Origin: Halocafeteria seosinensis
Taxonomy: Eukaryota > Sar > Bigyra > Bicosoecida
NCBI GenBank assembly: GCA_001687465.1
Contig: LVLI01000095.1
Span: forward strand, 37,195 to 101,194
Direction of reading: 5' to 3'
Length of the DNA: 64,000 nt
The notes under the pieces were generated by a model. The model searched no databases and was not told the origin of the DNA. It worked only from the letters and a program-made list of their open reading frames with translations. Both the position numbers and the translations under genes were made by a program. Position 1 is the first letter of the stretch. Every line of letters begins with the position of its first letter. Positions 1 through 9,584 of this stretch are shown in pieces.

Positions 1-2216
1 CTTGCTGACTTTGTTTGTTCAATTTCCCGCGGATCTGTTGTAGCGTGACATTCTTTGTCTTCCCATGAACAGTTAGCAGAGTCAGTTCACTTTGATGAAT
101 CCCAACTATTACTCCAGATTGCTTTTGTCCACCCATTGGAGGCAGTTCCACCAAGTCATATAGTTGATACCCGGCGATAGATGAGGCAGCAGTTGCAACT
201 TCAGGGGTACTTTGCAAGTCATTGACGAACACATTGACTAAGCCGTTTGTCGTATCCAAATAAACAGTTGCAGTTGGAGATTTCCCTTCCTCCCCAGGTC
301 TTACGACAGTTACGTGGCCTGTATTGCCAGCGTGGGCTCCGCCGACAATTTTGACGTGTTCTCCCTTCTCAAAACTCTTTGTCGCTTCGTCCAACGGAAC
401 TTCAAGCTTCTGGCCAATCCCTAGTTCTCTTGCCATATCAGGCGAAACCTGCATAATGAATGTATTCTCCGCCGGTTTAAGGTGAACGACGCGCCCCTCG
501 ATCCCTCGTAGATCACCTTTAGTAATAACGACGACATCTTCGGGGACAAGTTTAGAAGCATTGCCATGGCTTCGCCGCAACGCTTCACCGTAGCTTTTAC
601 GGATCGCAGTTAGATCTTCATACTCATCGTCCTCAGAATTAGCAGCATTCAATTGAGTATTAAACTTTGCCAGTTCGTCAGCATTAGGCGGCGATCCATT
701 GGGATCGATCCAGCTTCGGGGAACCTCTCTGTACAAGAAACCGTTCCGATAGAACCCTTTCTCCCAGTACTCGTACCGCATGTTCATGGGGCCTCGTCGA
801 GTTTCTATTTGGGCAGTGTTATTACTCGCGGTCATTATTTCATCACGGTTAAAGAATCGCTGCGGAGGTCGAGTCGATTTCGTACGCGCTTCGCGTTGCT
901 CCTTGGAAAGACTAAGTTTTCCTATGTCAATTCGTGGTATAAGCTGTACTACCACTTTCCCTCCACCCCCAAGAACATCCACTACTCGCGCAGCATCGTC
1001 CTTGAAATAGTTAGGCCTGTTCATTCGGACCCATTGGTTTTTCTTTATGGGCTGCTTCTTCCTCTCTACATTCAACACCGACGTCATTTCTTCAATAGGA
1101 ATGCGTTGAATTGAGTTAGGCCGGAAGCCATAAATATTCTGGATACCATGAATCGCTTCTTGAACTTGTTGTTCACGATAGGCCTCCACAAAAAGTGTCC
1201 TGGATTGTTGTAACCTCAGATGAATCGTGTCATGATAGGTAGGGGTGTGATTGCGGTTGCGACTTACCCTTTGGCCGGACAGACCACGGAGAAGATGCCC
1301 AAAGGCGTTCCTGCTGTGGCTTTTGCAATGAATTTGTTCATCAAGGCAGAAAGTATGGTTGTTTCCTTTCCATCCTTGCATTTTACCATCCATAGTTTTG
1401 GATCTTCAACTCCTGGCACAACTGAGCTATAGTCCATGAGCCCAGCTCCTTCGTAACCTTCCATCTCTGGTTCTCGATATCGAACTTCCCTGTGAAAAGC
1501 AGTCAGGAACCATATGAACAATACCTGCCGCGCATAAATCCGATAAAATTCACTCTCAACACGTACTTGGCACGTTGTGAGAAGTAGCCGGCAATGTCTT
1601 TCGCCTCTTTGGTTTCAAGTGCAGATTTTTTGCGCTCGTCATATTCTCGTCGGATCTGTATTCACAAAAGTATAGTGTGCAGCCCATTCAAGTTCTGGTC
1701 CCATGTATACAATGGGAGGAATGCACTTACTCGCTCATATGCTTGTCTATCGCGGTCTACGCCTTCTTTGTCCACCGCCGGCAAGTCCTTTCCATAGTCT
1801 TCTTCGTTCTCTTCTTCATCCTCGGAAGCTTCTCCTTCGACGTATCGCTGCAAATGCTTGGAATGCTTGCTCTTTTTGTGCCTCTTACTCTTTGAGGAGG
1901 CTGATTTTCCTCGCCCCCGTGGTCGCTTGCTTCCCACGTCTTGTTCATCCTCTTCTTCCTCCTCCTCCTCCTCCTCCTCGTCGTCGTCTTCATCTTCGTC
2001 GTCATCATCATCCTCATCTTCATCTTCGTCGTCATCCTCTTCTTCTTCATCATCATCTTCGTCATCATCATCGTCGTCATCGTCCTCTGGGGCATCCTTT
2101 GATGAGGAAGAAGCAGCTTTTTTCCTCCTCGAGGGCATCACAGGAGCATCGTCGTCTTCCTCCTCATTCTCATTACCCACGGGCACACCATAGTTTTGAT
2201 CCACTTCTTCGTTCAT
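1..2216 (-). CDS. SPT5: Transcription elongation factor Spt5 (5' part; C-terminus beyond left edge)
   Basis: Spt5 partners Spt4 as DSIF, bound to RNA polymerase II during elongation. Read on the minus strand from ATG 2214-2216. Exon 1 encodes a very acidic N-terminus (long Asp/Glu run, about 1950-2095), a short Lys/Arg patch, then the start of the conserved region, and ends at 1731 with a GTAAGT donor. Later exons carry the NGN domain (KLWMVKCKDGKE..., near 1264-1450), then EAYREQQVQEAIHGIQNIYG near 1130-1200, and KOW-type segments (VVITKGDLRGIEGRVVHL near 480-550; FEKGEHVKIVGGAHAGNTG near 320-390). The frame is still open at base 1, so later KOW repeats and any C-terminal repeat region lie outside. 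Family recognition is strong; internal exon limits are approximate. Confidence 0.9.
1950..2095. repeat. Acidic-codon low-complexity tract inside Spt5
   Basis: Imperfect trinucleotide run (cctcct, tcgtcg, tcatca on the plus strand) encoding about 45 nearly uninterrupted Asp/Glu residues on the minus strand. Codons are mixed GAA/GAG/GAC/GAT, so protein-level selection is likelier than pure slippage. The same run reads as poly-Ser on the plus strand, which is a shadow. Confidence 0.8.
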
Positions 2217-2510
2217 TTTTCTTTGAATGAAAAGTCGGAAATTGGCTGAAAAAGAGCTCAATACACCACCAATCCGGCGTCAGAAAGACATTTGCCTCTC
2301 GTTTTCTATCTGGGAGGAAAGATTGTTCGGTTTGTAAAGGAGCCTAGGCTGCCTCGCGGCGAAGCTGCTCAAAGAAGCAGGTTTAAGTGTCATACCCGTA
2401 GGTATCTGGACGCATACGTTTCTAGTACATGGCAATTCCATCACTAATTATGCAAACAAAAACCACAAGATAAAAAAAATAAAAATACGATTCTATGCTG
2501 GGGTGTGTAC
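2217..2510. other. Intergenic spacer between Spt5 start and tubby A stop
   Basis: About 290 bp between the Spt5 start codon and the tubby A stop, both on the minus strand. It must hold the Spt5 promoter and the tubby A 3' end. An A-rich run with aataaa-like strings occurs near 2470-2490. No ORF or recognisable repeat was seen. Confidence 0.5.
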
Positions 2511-4111
2511 TTAGTTTCGATCGGTAGCTTTCGAGTCCAATGTACTGAGAACGATGGCGAAAGCTTGGAGTGGGGTTAATGGATATCGGAAGTCTAGGGT
2601 AAACTTATCTCGATCCAACCTACCAAACTGGAGAGCAATGATATGATCATTTCGACGGGATAACCGGAAATTCTTTACACTCCCTCTGCTCCTACGGTCT
2701 TCAAAGTGAAGTACATATGCGCCTAGATTGTCGTCCCAAACAGGAACTTCGTTCCGTAGTATATCAAAGGATGAGCTACCCTCCGTTTCCAGTTTGGACA
2801 TGATACTTTCGCTCTCCGAGCGTGGGCGAATTACGCTTGGCACACCGGCCTTACTAACTTTGGGAAGGACAACATCGCGGATGACCGCTTGTCTAACATG
2901 TTTCCCGACGTTATAGCGAACAACACCCAACTCTTTTCGCAGACAGGAAAAAGATACCGTGTCTTCCGGACTAATCCCTTCATTGTACACTGTGTAGTGG
3001 AACCCTCCCTGCACGAAACCACGCACGGGAAATAGCAACCGGAGGGAATTTCGTGTAACTTCCGGGTCAACTCACCCAATCACCTCGGACTTTTCCGACA
3101 TTCAGCGGGTTTCCTCGTTCTGTAGGTGTCGTATCTAGAGTGATCAAGTAATTTGAAGTCTTACTCGCAACTCGTTTCTGCATCCAGTAAAATTGAAATT
3201 CCAAGCAGTTGCAACTCTCAATGGTAAATTCCCGGTCATGACCACACCATGAGCTACGCACCCGAGTGCACATTAGATATTGTCCGTCTTTCTCAAGATA
3301 CAAATAGTATGTCGGAGCTCCAAAAAAATGGCGTTTTCGTGTCATTACACACTGCAAGAAAAGGACCATCCCCTAAAATATACTAACAACACAAAGGGAA
3401 GCACACCGCACGTACCCGTGTGAGTTCGCGTTCTCCCACCGGCTGATTTACAAACGATTTCAAGGACTCCACTGTCTCTTTATTGTGCCTTGCTCTTTGA
3501 ATGTTACTAGACGGTGAACTTGCACTTTCTGGACTCTGGTGAGCGATTTTCACTGCTCGGTCAAACTCATCGGCACTATCCGAGGCAGTCAATGGTGGCG
3601 TCGATGCTGAGCTTGTCGGAGAACTACCAGCAGTAGGAGACTGTTGCACTCGTACTTTCACTGGACGATGACTCTGCTGTATACTTGCCTCTTCCCTCTC
3701 GCCGTTGCTACTCGCCTGGTCCTCCATTGCTTCCTCAAACACGCTCGCAACCAGATCGTCCTCGTCAGAACCATCTTCTTCCATTTGTACTGTTTGCACG
3801 GCTAGCTTCCGATTCGTTCGCTGTTGCTTATGATACTCCTCGACGTTGCTCTTTGCACGACTCATTTGGTTCGTCTTTAGCTCGCTTGCCTTTGTAGCTG
3901 CTATGTAAAGAGACGGCTCAGAACTGGTCGCAAGTCCATGGCTGCGACGGACTGCAGTGAGGGCATTGCCCGATTCCCCTCTGTATATCCTCGAAGAATA
4001 CCTTGCTGTTGCATCCACGTCTCTTTCCCCATCGTCCGAATCGGAACCGAGCTGATCCTCCTCTAGCTCTGCAACCATGGAATCCACAACGTCCCACTCG
4101 AGGTGATCCAT
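2511..4111 (-). CDS. Tubby-like protein, copy A
   Basis: Tubby-family proteins bind phosphoinositides through a C-terminal beta-barrel around a central helix. Four minus-strand exons. The first (to about 3418) is an acidic, Ser-rich disordered N-terminus; the others form the Tub domain: RKRHFFGAPTYYLYLEKDGQ, KTSNYLITLD, NPLNVGKVRGDW, HYTVYNEG, and the closing block LQFGRLDRDKFTLDFRYPL with PLQAFAIVLSTLD. I chose ATG 4111 because MDHLEWDVVDSMVAELEEDQ aligns with the start of copy B (MQPDNDVVKSMMAELEEEEK); the frame extends to 4192 but only to a non-ATG codon just after a CAG acceptor-like site. Intron positions match copy B at the first and last junctions. The third exon is less regular than in copy B, so its limits are uncertain. 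Confidence 0.85.
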
Positions 4112-4527
4112 GCTGCTGTTTGCTGGAACTTTGTTTGCCACCAGCGGGGAGGAAATATGTTCTTCAGGCGTCCCCTCTATCTCCCCAATCAACTGCAGAT
4201 GATAAAATTAAGGCCACAACCTGATTGCCAGAAGCAGGAGGAGGAATTTTGAATACAATCCCACCGTGGGCGACTTAACTAACACTTCTCATTGAAGTTC
4301 TCAAATCTGTAAGCAACCCTCAACATGCTTCAAGGCCACGTGGCATGGCCCATGTGAGGGCACTATGATGCGGCCCTTGGGGGAAATTTCAAATAGGGTA
4401 AGCACCGCGGACCCACACAAGACCAAGATAGCCCCTGCCCTGAGCATGATGATGGAGTGGTGCGCGGCGTATAAAGTGTACACTTTGTTCTCTCTGGCGG
4501 CTACAGACGGCTCCGGTAGCGCGAACA
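4112..4527. other. Intergenic, upstream of tubby A
   Basis: 5' flank of tubby A. Contains a non-ATG extension of the tubby frame to 4192 and a possible splice acceptor near 4194-4196, so a 5' untranslated or coding exon further upstream is possible. Nothing else recognisable. Confidence 0.4.
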
Positions 4528-4530
4528 ACA

Positions 4531-4640
4531 GGAACAGCGGGCCCGTCGCTGCTTAACACGGGCGCTTACCGCTCCTCGTTAAGAGGATGTGGTCAACTTC
4601 CCGGCCGGTGGGCTATCTGTCACATTTGTGTGTGTCGAAC
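4531..4640 (+). repeat. Dispersed repeat, copy 1
   Basis: Shares two blocks with 60429-60530: ggaacagcgggcc...gctgc, and about 73 bp later ccggtgggc with tcagtcacat/tctgtcacat. Its second half also matches 57121-57180 in reverse orientation (ggtcaactycccggccggtg, ggctatctgtcacat). In one frame all copies encode a PAGG-x-SVT motif, which suggests an eroded coding exon rather than a non-coding element. Confidence 0.7.
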
Positions 4641-4873
4641 AACGGGATACTGCAGACTTTGCTTTTGTTGTATTCATGTTCGCGACGGGCATCTCACGTC
4701 ATTCATTGTTCAGCCTTGTAAGTTAGAGAACTACCTTCAAACGCCCAGAACGTCTGTGGGTTCCACTATAAGCACGCACCTGTGTCTCTGTTCTTGCTCA
4801 ACGCAACGCCCTTGGTGTGCTCCGACAGAGCTGTCAAACGTACGCTCCAAATAAACTGTCAAACGGCTCCACG

Positions 4874-5505
4874 ATGGAATGCAAGGTTTGCAGAGCTGCT
4901 CAGATACCGGATGAACGTCAGTAGGAATGCCAGCAATGCGCCGCCCGCAAGTTGGCGAAGATTCGCTTGGTACCCGTCAACAGTGCGGTGCCGGAGGGGA
5001 AGTTCCCAGTGTTGATCAGGGCAGTTGTCAGCAATATCTTTTGGGGGCTGTTGCAAATATATCAGATTTCGAGTGCTATACTTATCGTGAAGGGAAAGTG
5101 CCAAGTGCCAATCGGGACAAATGCGTTACAGCGGAATCGTCCGGGACACCCACGTCTTCATCTACTCCTGCTCCAAGCCAAAGCACCACGGCAAGCGCTT
5201 TTGTATCCTCCACAGCGTCATCTACTCCTCCTGCTTGTCCAAATCAAAGCGCCACCGCAAGCACTTCCGTATCCTCCCTAGCGTCATCTACTCCTCCTGT
5301 TTCTCCAAGTCAAAGCGCCACGACCAGCACTCCCGTATCCTCCACACCGTCATCCGCTCCGCCTGCTTCTCCAATTTATAGCCACGATCCCACGACAAGT
5401 GCTTCCATCTACACCGTCTCCTTCCCCAAATTACACGAGGGAACCACCTTCGCGTACTGTCGTCCGTTACTGATGGCTGTACATGTATGGAGAAATGTGC
5501 ATTAG
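4874..5505 (+). pseudogene. Degraded Cys-rich / Ser-Thr-Pro-rich surface-protein ORF
   Basis: ATG 4874 opens MECKVCRAAQIPDER and then meets an in-frame TAG. Cys-rich coding potential (ECQQCAARKLAK; GSCQQYLLGAVANISDFECY; GKVPSANRDKCV) continues in two other frames, and the frame open to 5505 runs into a mucin-like Ser/Thr/Pro region encoded by a roughly 66-bp minisatellite. The Cys spacing resembles the CxxC...C modules of extracellular proteins in many protists. No signal peptide or intact start is visible. The frame changes suggest a relic, although unrecognised introns could explain some. It lies just downstream of dispersed repeat copy 1, as does the beta-helix ORF at 60.5 kb. Function unknown. 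Confidence 0.4.
5158..5415 (+). repeat. 60/66-bp minisatellite, four units
   Basis: Four imperfect units start with tcatctactcct or tcatccgctccg at 5158 (60 bp), 5218, 5284 and 5350 (66 bp each). They encode a 20-22-residue Ser/Thr/Pro-rich period (SSTPPACPNQSATAST type), as in mucin-like stalks of surface proteins. Differences between units are mostly substitutions. Confidence 0.85.
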
Positions 5506-6066
5506 AGTCTCACAGCGCAAGTTGTATATCGGCCGGTACGAAACAAAAGGCGGGAATACATGCGACGTACTACTGTATGAAGTGGCCTGTATAGTAAGGG
5601 ATTTCTAGGACGACAGGCCTGGTATTGTAGGCTTCCGGTAGGAGCAATACCAATACACACACGGCAGCAGGGTCGGAGGTTCGGAATTTTCAAACTTCAC
5701 AGCATGTTTTGTCGCTGAAATGCGTAGTGCTGTTCAATCAACGGGGAAAGATCATCCTTGTAAAAGTTTAAATAAATGAATATAGCAGATCCATTGAGAC
5801 GGCGATGCCGTATGGTATCACGTTGTCGATATATCTAGTAGCCACTCTTGTGCCCCAGTTGTCTAAGTCTTGCAAGGAGTTGAGAAGTCACTTCTTCCCT
5901 TACGCGGAAATTTGTTATACTAGAAAAACCAGCACGGAGCGTAGTTGATTCATAGGGACTAGCCCCTATACACGCCAGGGTATGACGTTTTACCAAATAG
6001 GTTGTGCCTTCAAGGTGGTGGATTGATGGCTTAGTGGACACCGCAAGTCATTGCGACGAAAGTAGT
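5506..6066. other. Intergenic
   Basis: 560 bp with only short shadow ORFs. It should contain the promoter of the gene beginning at 6067. No repeat or RNA gene recognised. Confidence 0.4.
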
Positions 6067-8612
6067 ATGACAATTACTAGAGGGGTCTTACTAAGCATTT
6101 TATTTGTCGGTTGCTTTGGAGTCTACTGGTTCACAGGAAAAGCAGATAATGCCGTATCTTCAGAAGACTTAGAACGTGGACGTTCCCAACACAGGTCTCC
6201 CAGAGCCTCTCCGGAGTCCACTCAAAATCCTAAAAAATGTGGTTCCACCTCTGTTCCCTTATCATCACCTTCACTAATTGGCGATATTATAGTAGCTTTA
6301 GGTGATGTCAGAGATTCTGTGCTGGTTCATGACCTTATGCCCCGGGGGCAACCAGAGACCAGGGAGCGCGTTGTAAGTAGCCTTATCGGAAGGAAGGCTA
6401 TGCATTTGCTGTTGCTTAGAAGTGCATCTTCGTTCTCTATTGAAGACCCAAAGAACGAGAGTATCCGTGTCATACCAGAATCTGTTATTCGTATTCGGGA
6501 AAGGCTCACTGGGGAGCATACACGCATAGTACGTTCTCCGAGAGTGGGGGCAAGTTTGGAATACTTAGAACGCCATGGGTACAATATTAGTTTAGGATCT
6601 CAGAAAGGAGCCGTACTTGGGCTTGCTCAGGGGGCTCTCATCAGGCCATTGAAACGGCAGAAACGACATCGTTCGACAATGCGCTGTTTGTGGCCCAGCA
6701 AGTTGCCGCTGATACATCGCTTTTGCTTGTAAATGACATTGCAAGCATCGTTCAAAAAGGTGGACTCTTGCAGGAAGTGATACATGCAACCATGGAACGT
6801 ACAATGCATGAGCTCTTACTGATGTTTCCACGGCCATGCTCGTCACTGTTGGTAGAGAGGGCAGCCAAAGCGCTGACAGTACACAAGATAGCGGGATGGA
6901 GATGGCACACGGTAGGAAATGTATATACGGACTCATCAGGGGTACTTATGTTTACAAAAGAACCTTGGAGGTATGCATTTGGTATTAACAGTGGTAACTT
7001 TGTTAAGTTTCAGAATCCTGTCGGGCTTCCTGAAGGCGTCAATACTAATTCTACGTTTTTTCTTACGCATACTAGGGAGCGCCTCCCCGAATGCATTGCC
7101 ATTCACCGAAAATGTGCATCAAGGATTCTTGAATGTCCATTCCAGCGAATGGAATTTCCAACTTCGGGGGAACCGCGACTTTCTCTGGGTATAGCGCCTA
7201 GCCTAACTCATCATTTGCTGTCTCAGACGCGAGGAAACAACCATGGCATACTTGGCGACACGAAATACTCCCCTATAGTTGATATTGTCAGAAACTATCG
7301 TGCGTTGGGAAAATGGTTAGATCCAGACTTTAATTCAAGATGGAAAATGGCAAATCCTTCATGGCTGAACAGCACAGCATGGGGCACTGTACTATCAGCG
7401 GTTTATTCACGAAATAGCACCATCATCGGCCCGGTAGGCAGGGTTCAGCTTATCCAAAACACTCCAGACTTCGTCTTCAATGGATATTTTACTGGGTTTA
7501 GTGTCTTGTCCATATTTGGGGTACTTCCTATAGCGATGTTTTTCCAGTTCACGAACCCTGTGATGGATTTGCTTCTGCAATACGGAATACCTTCCGTTTG
7601 GGAAACTGCAGGTACTTCACCTTTAGCACAGTCGAACCCTGTTAGTGCTTATTTCTTCACACATGCCAGAAATTTCAAGGGACACGAAGCAGGCCGTTTT
7701 CACCCCTACATAGCCTGGAACGTCGAATACAACGCCGCCTACATGGGTGCGCCGCATACACGGGAGTATTTCGCAAATGCTACCCTTATACTAGAGTACA
7801 GCAAAGCAAATTTTTTCAGGTACTACGAAGCCAGAGATACTCTTCCGCTGTACTTCCCGATGTGCTACTACAGCAGAACCATGAGGCCCTTCCTGCCGCC
7901 AATGGTGCAAGACATCCAAAGTGCACCCACACTTAGCCAATCTAAGGGCAGTGTTCTTTGCGCCCAGATTTTCGGCTGCTCTAAAACGAAACATTGCAGA
8001 AGACGAAAGCAAATTTTGGACAACATCAGAAACATTCTGAAGCATGGGCATAGGAAGGATCCGGCCAGCACCAAGGGTTTGAGACCGAAGGAAGCAGACA
8101 TGTTAAGGGAAACAAGACGTATTCTCGCTGACTCTCCACGACTACGGGTAGCCGTTGGCCAGCGAACTTACGGCATCAAATTGCGTGAATACATGAGAGA
8201 AGCACCGTTTGTACTGAACATCCATTCGACCCTTCCCCCCGGTGGCGCATCTTTAGAGATTTCACGGTTGACCCAAGCGATATCTCTCGGTGTCGCAGAA
8301 GTTATCTCCGAAAGAGGCACGGAATACGATCGAACAATCGAAGACCAGATTTCCGGCCCCGGCATGACTTTCCTAGACACTAAAGGCAGAACTGAGTTTG
8401 AAATAGCTGTGCAATTTGCTCACCACATTGCAACTAATTGCGATGTCGGTTCCAGACTCGAGTCACTTGAGCGTGCGCGCTCTGTGGCTCATAGGATCCA
8501 GAACACTTCCTTGGCATGCGAACACAATCGGAACGTGATATCCTCTGTCAATAGGTTGGTTAAGTTCCTTCCTGCATGGTATTACTGGCTTCAAGACACA
8601 GAGGGACATTGA
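6067..8612 (+). CDS. Type II membrane glycosyltransferase-like protein (apparent frameshift)
   Basis: ATG 6067 gives a signal-anchor N-terminus (LLSILFVGCFGVYWF), then a Ser/Pro-rich stem, as in Golgi type II enzymes. Two overlapping frames cover one protein of about 850 residues: the first runs to 6732, the second is open from before 6690 to 8612. Homology-like text passes from LGLAQG in frame one to SHQAIETAETTSF in the next frame at the GGGGG run 6630-6634; a one-base length change there would join them. The C-terminal half has a long stretch rich in Trp, Tyr and NxS/T sites, and ends with PPGGASLEISRLTQAISLG-VISERG, which resembles the donor-side E..R..QA...G..VISE motif of several glycosyltransferase families. 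The exact family and substrate are not identifiable here. It could be a pseudogene if the frameshift is real. Confidence 0.5.
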
Positions 8613-9584
8613 CAAGAAGGTATCACATGACAAATGACCCGTAGTTCTTTAGAGCTATCAGTATATAGCGTTTCGATCCCTGACTACTGGCAATTCTATT
8701 GGTTTATAGTATTACTTTAAAATTTATACCCAAAAGTGGAAGCGCACGGGACTCGGCTGAAGTTTCAAACAGCGTAGAAGATACCGAAAGAATGCTGCTT
8801 CATTACTTGAGGACCCTCCACATTAGTTTTCAGCAATGGCAGAGCGCATTGTTAACCAAAACACATAAAGAGAATATGAAAAGTGCATCCAGTATGAATG
8901 CTGCATGTGAATAGATATAAGCCCTTGCTTGAAATCTACCTTAGGGGAACATACACTGCTCGCCTCAGCCACAATTGTGCCTGAAGGATCGAGTCTCTGC
9001 CAGTAACTCAGTGAGAAGGAATCATTAACCCAATAGGTTGCATAGATTCGACGTTAAGACGGTGTACTTGCTGTGTATATTGGTCAGCCATACGGCGTTG
9101 TTGCACAGCCACCGCTGCATTCCCGGAACGCTTATCGAAGGCTTCATTCAGCTGGAACGTCTATCCCATTATGACAGACAGGATACACGAGTGTCTTCTA
9201 ACGCTAATGTTCCGATGTATAGCATATCAGAAAGCAATACACAGTGTGACGAGGAATTCCAGACTTCCGACGGATTCTCCGTACGCGGCGGGGTCCCGCG
9301 GGGAGTGTTGGTCCAGTGTTCTCAGCCGCTGGAATTGGCGCGCCGTTGGGCAATGTCCTTCCCTGGACAAGTCTCACATTCAGCAGGATTGGGAAAACAG
9401 CTACCGTTTGCTTCTGTTTCTCCCCCACTCAAGGCATACGAGAGTCTATCGTGGGGTGCAGTGACTAATTTGTGCACTTTGTAAAGCAAGTCAAGTCCGG
9501 GTCTGAGGAAGTTGCAGTGCCCTCTCATACTATTGCTTGCGCCACCAGCGCATACATTGGTCCCCATCAATCGAAACGAGGACC
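8613..9584. other. Intergenic with one weak ORF
   Basis: About 970 bp. The only ORF of note is 9038-9484 (+, 148 codons). It opens with a hydrophobic stretch (VYLLCILVSHTALLHS) that could be a signal peptide, but the rest is featureless and it could be chance. No splice link to the next gene was found. Otherwise nothing recognisable. Confidence 0.3.

Noticed and set aside
1858-2193. Plus-strand ORF of almost pure serine
   Set aside because: Antisense of the Spt5 acidic tract; exact shadow of GAN codons.
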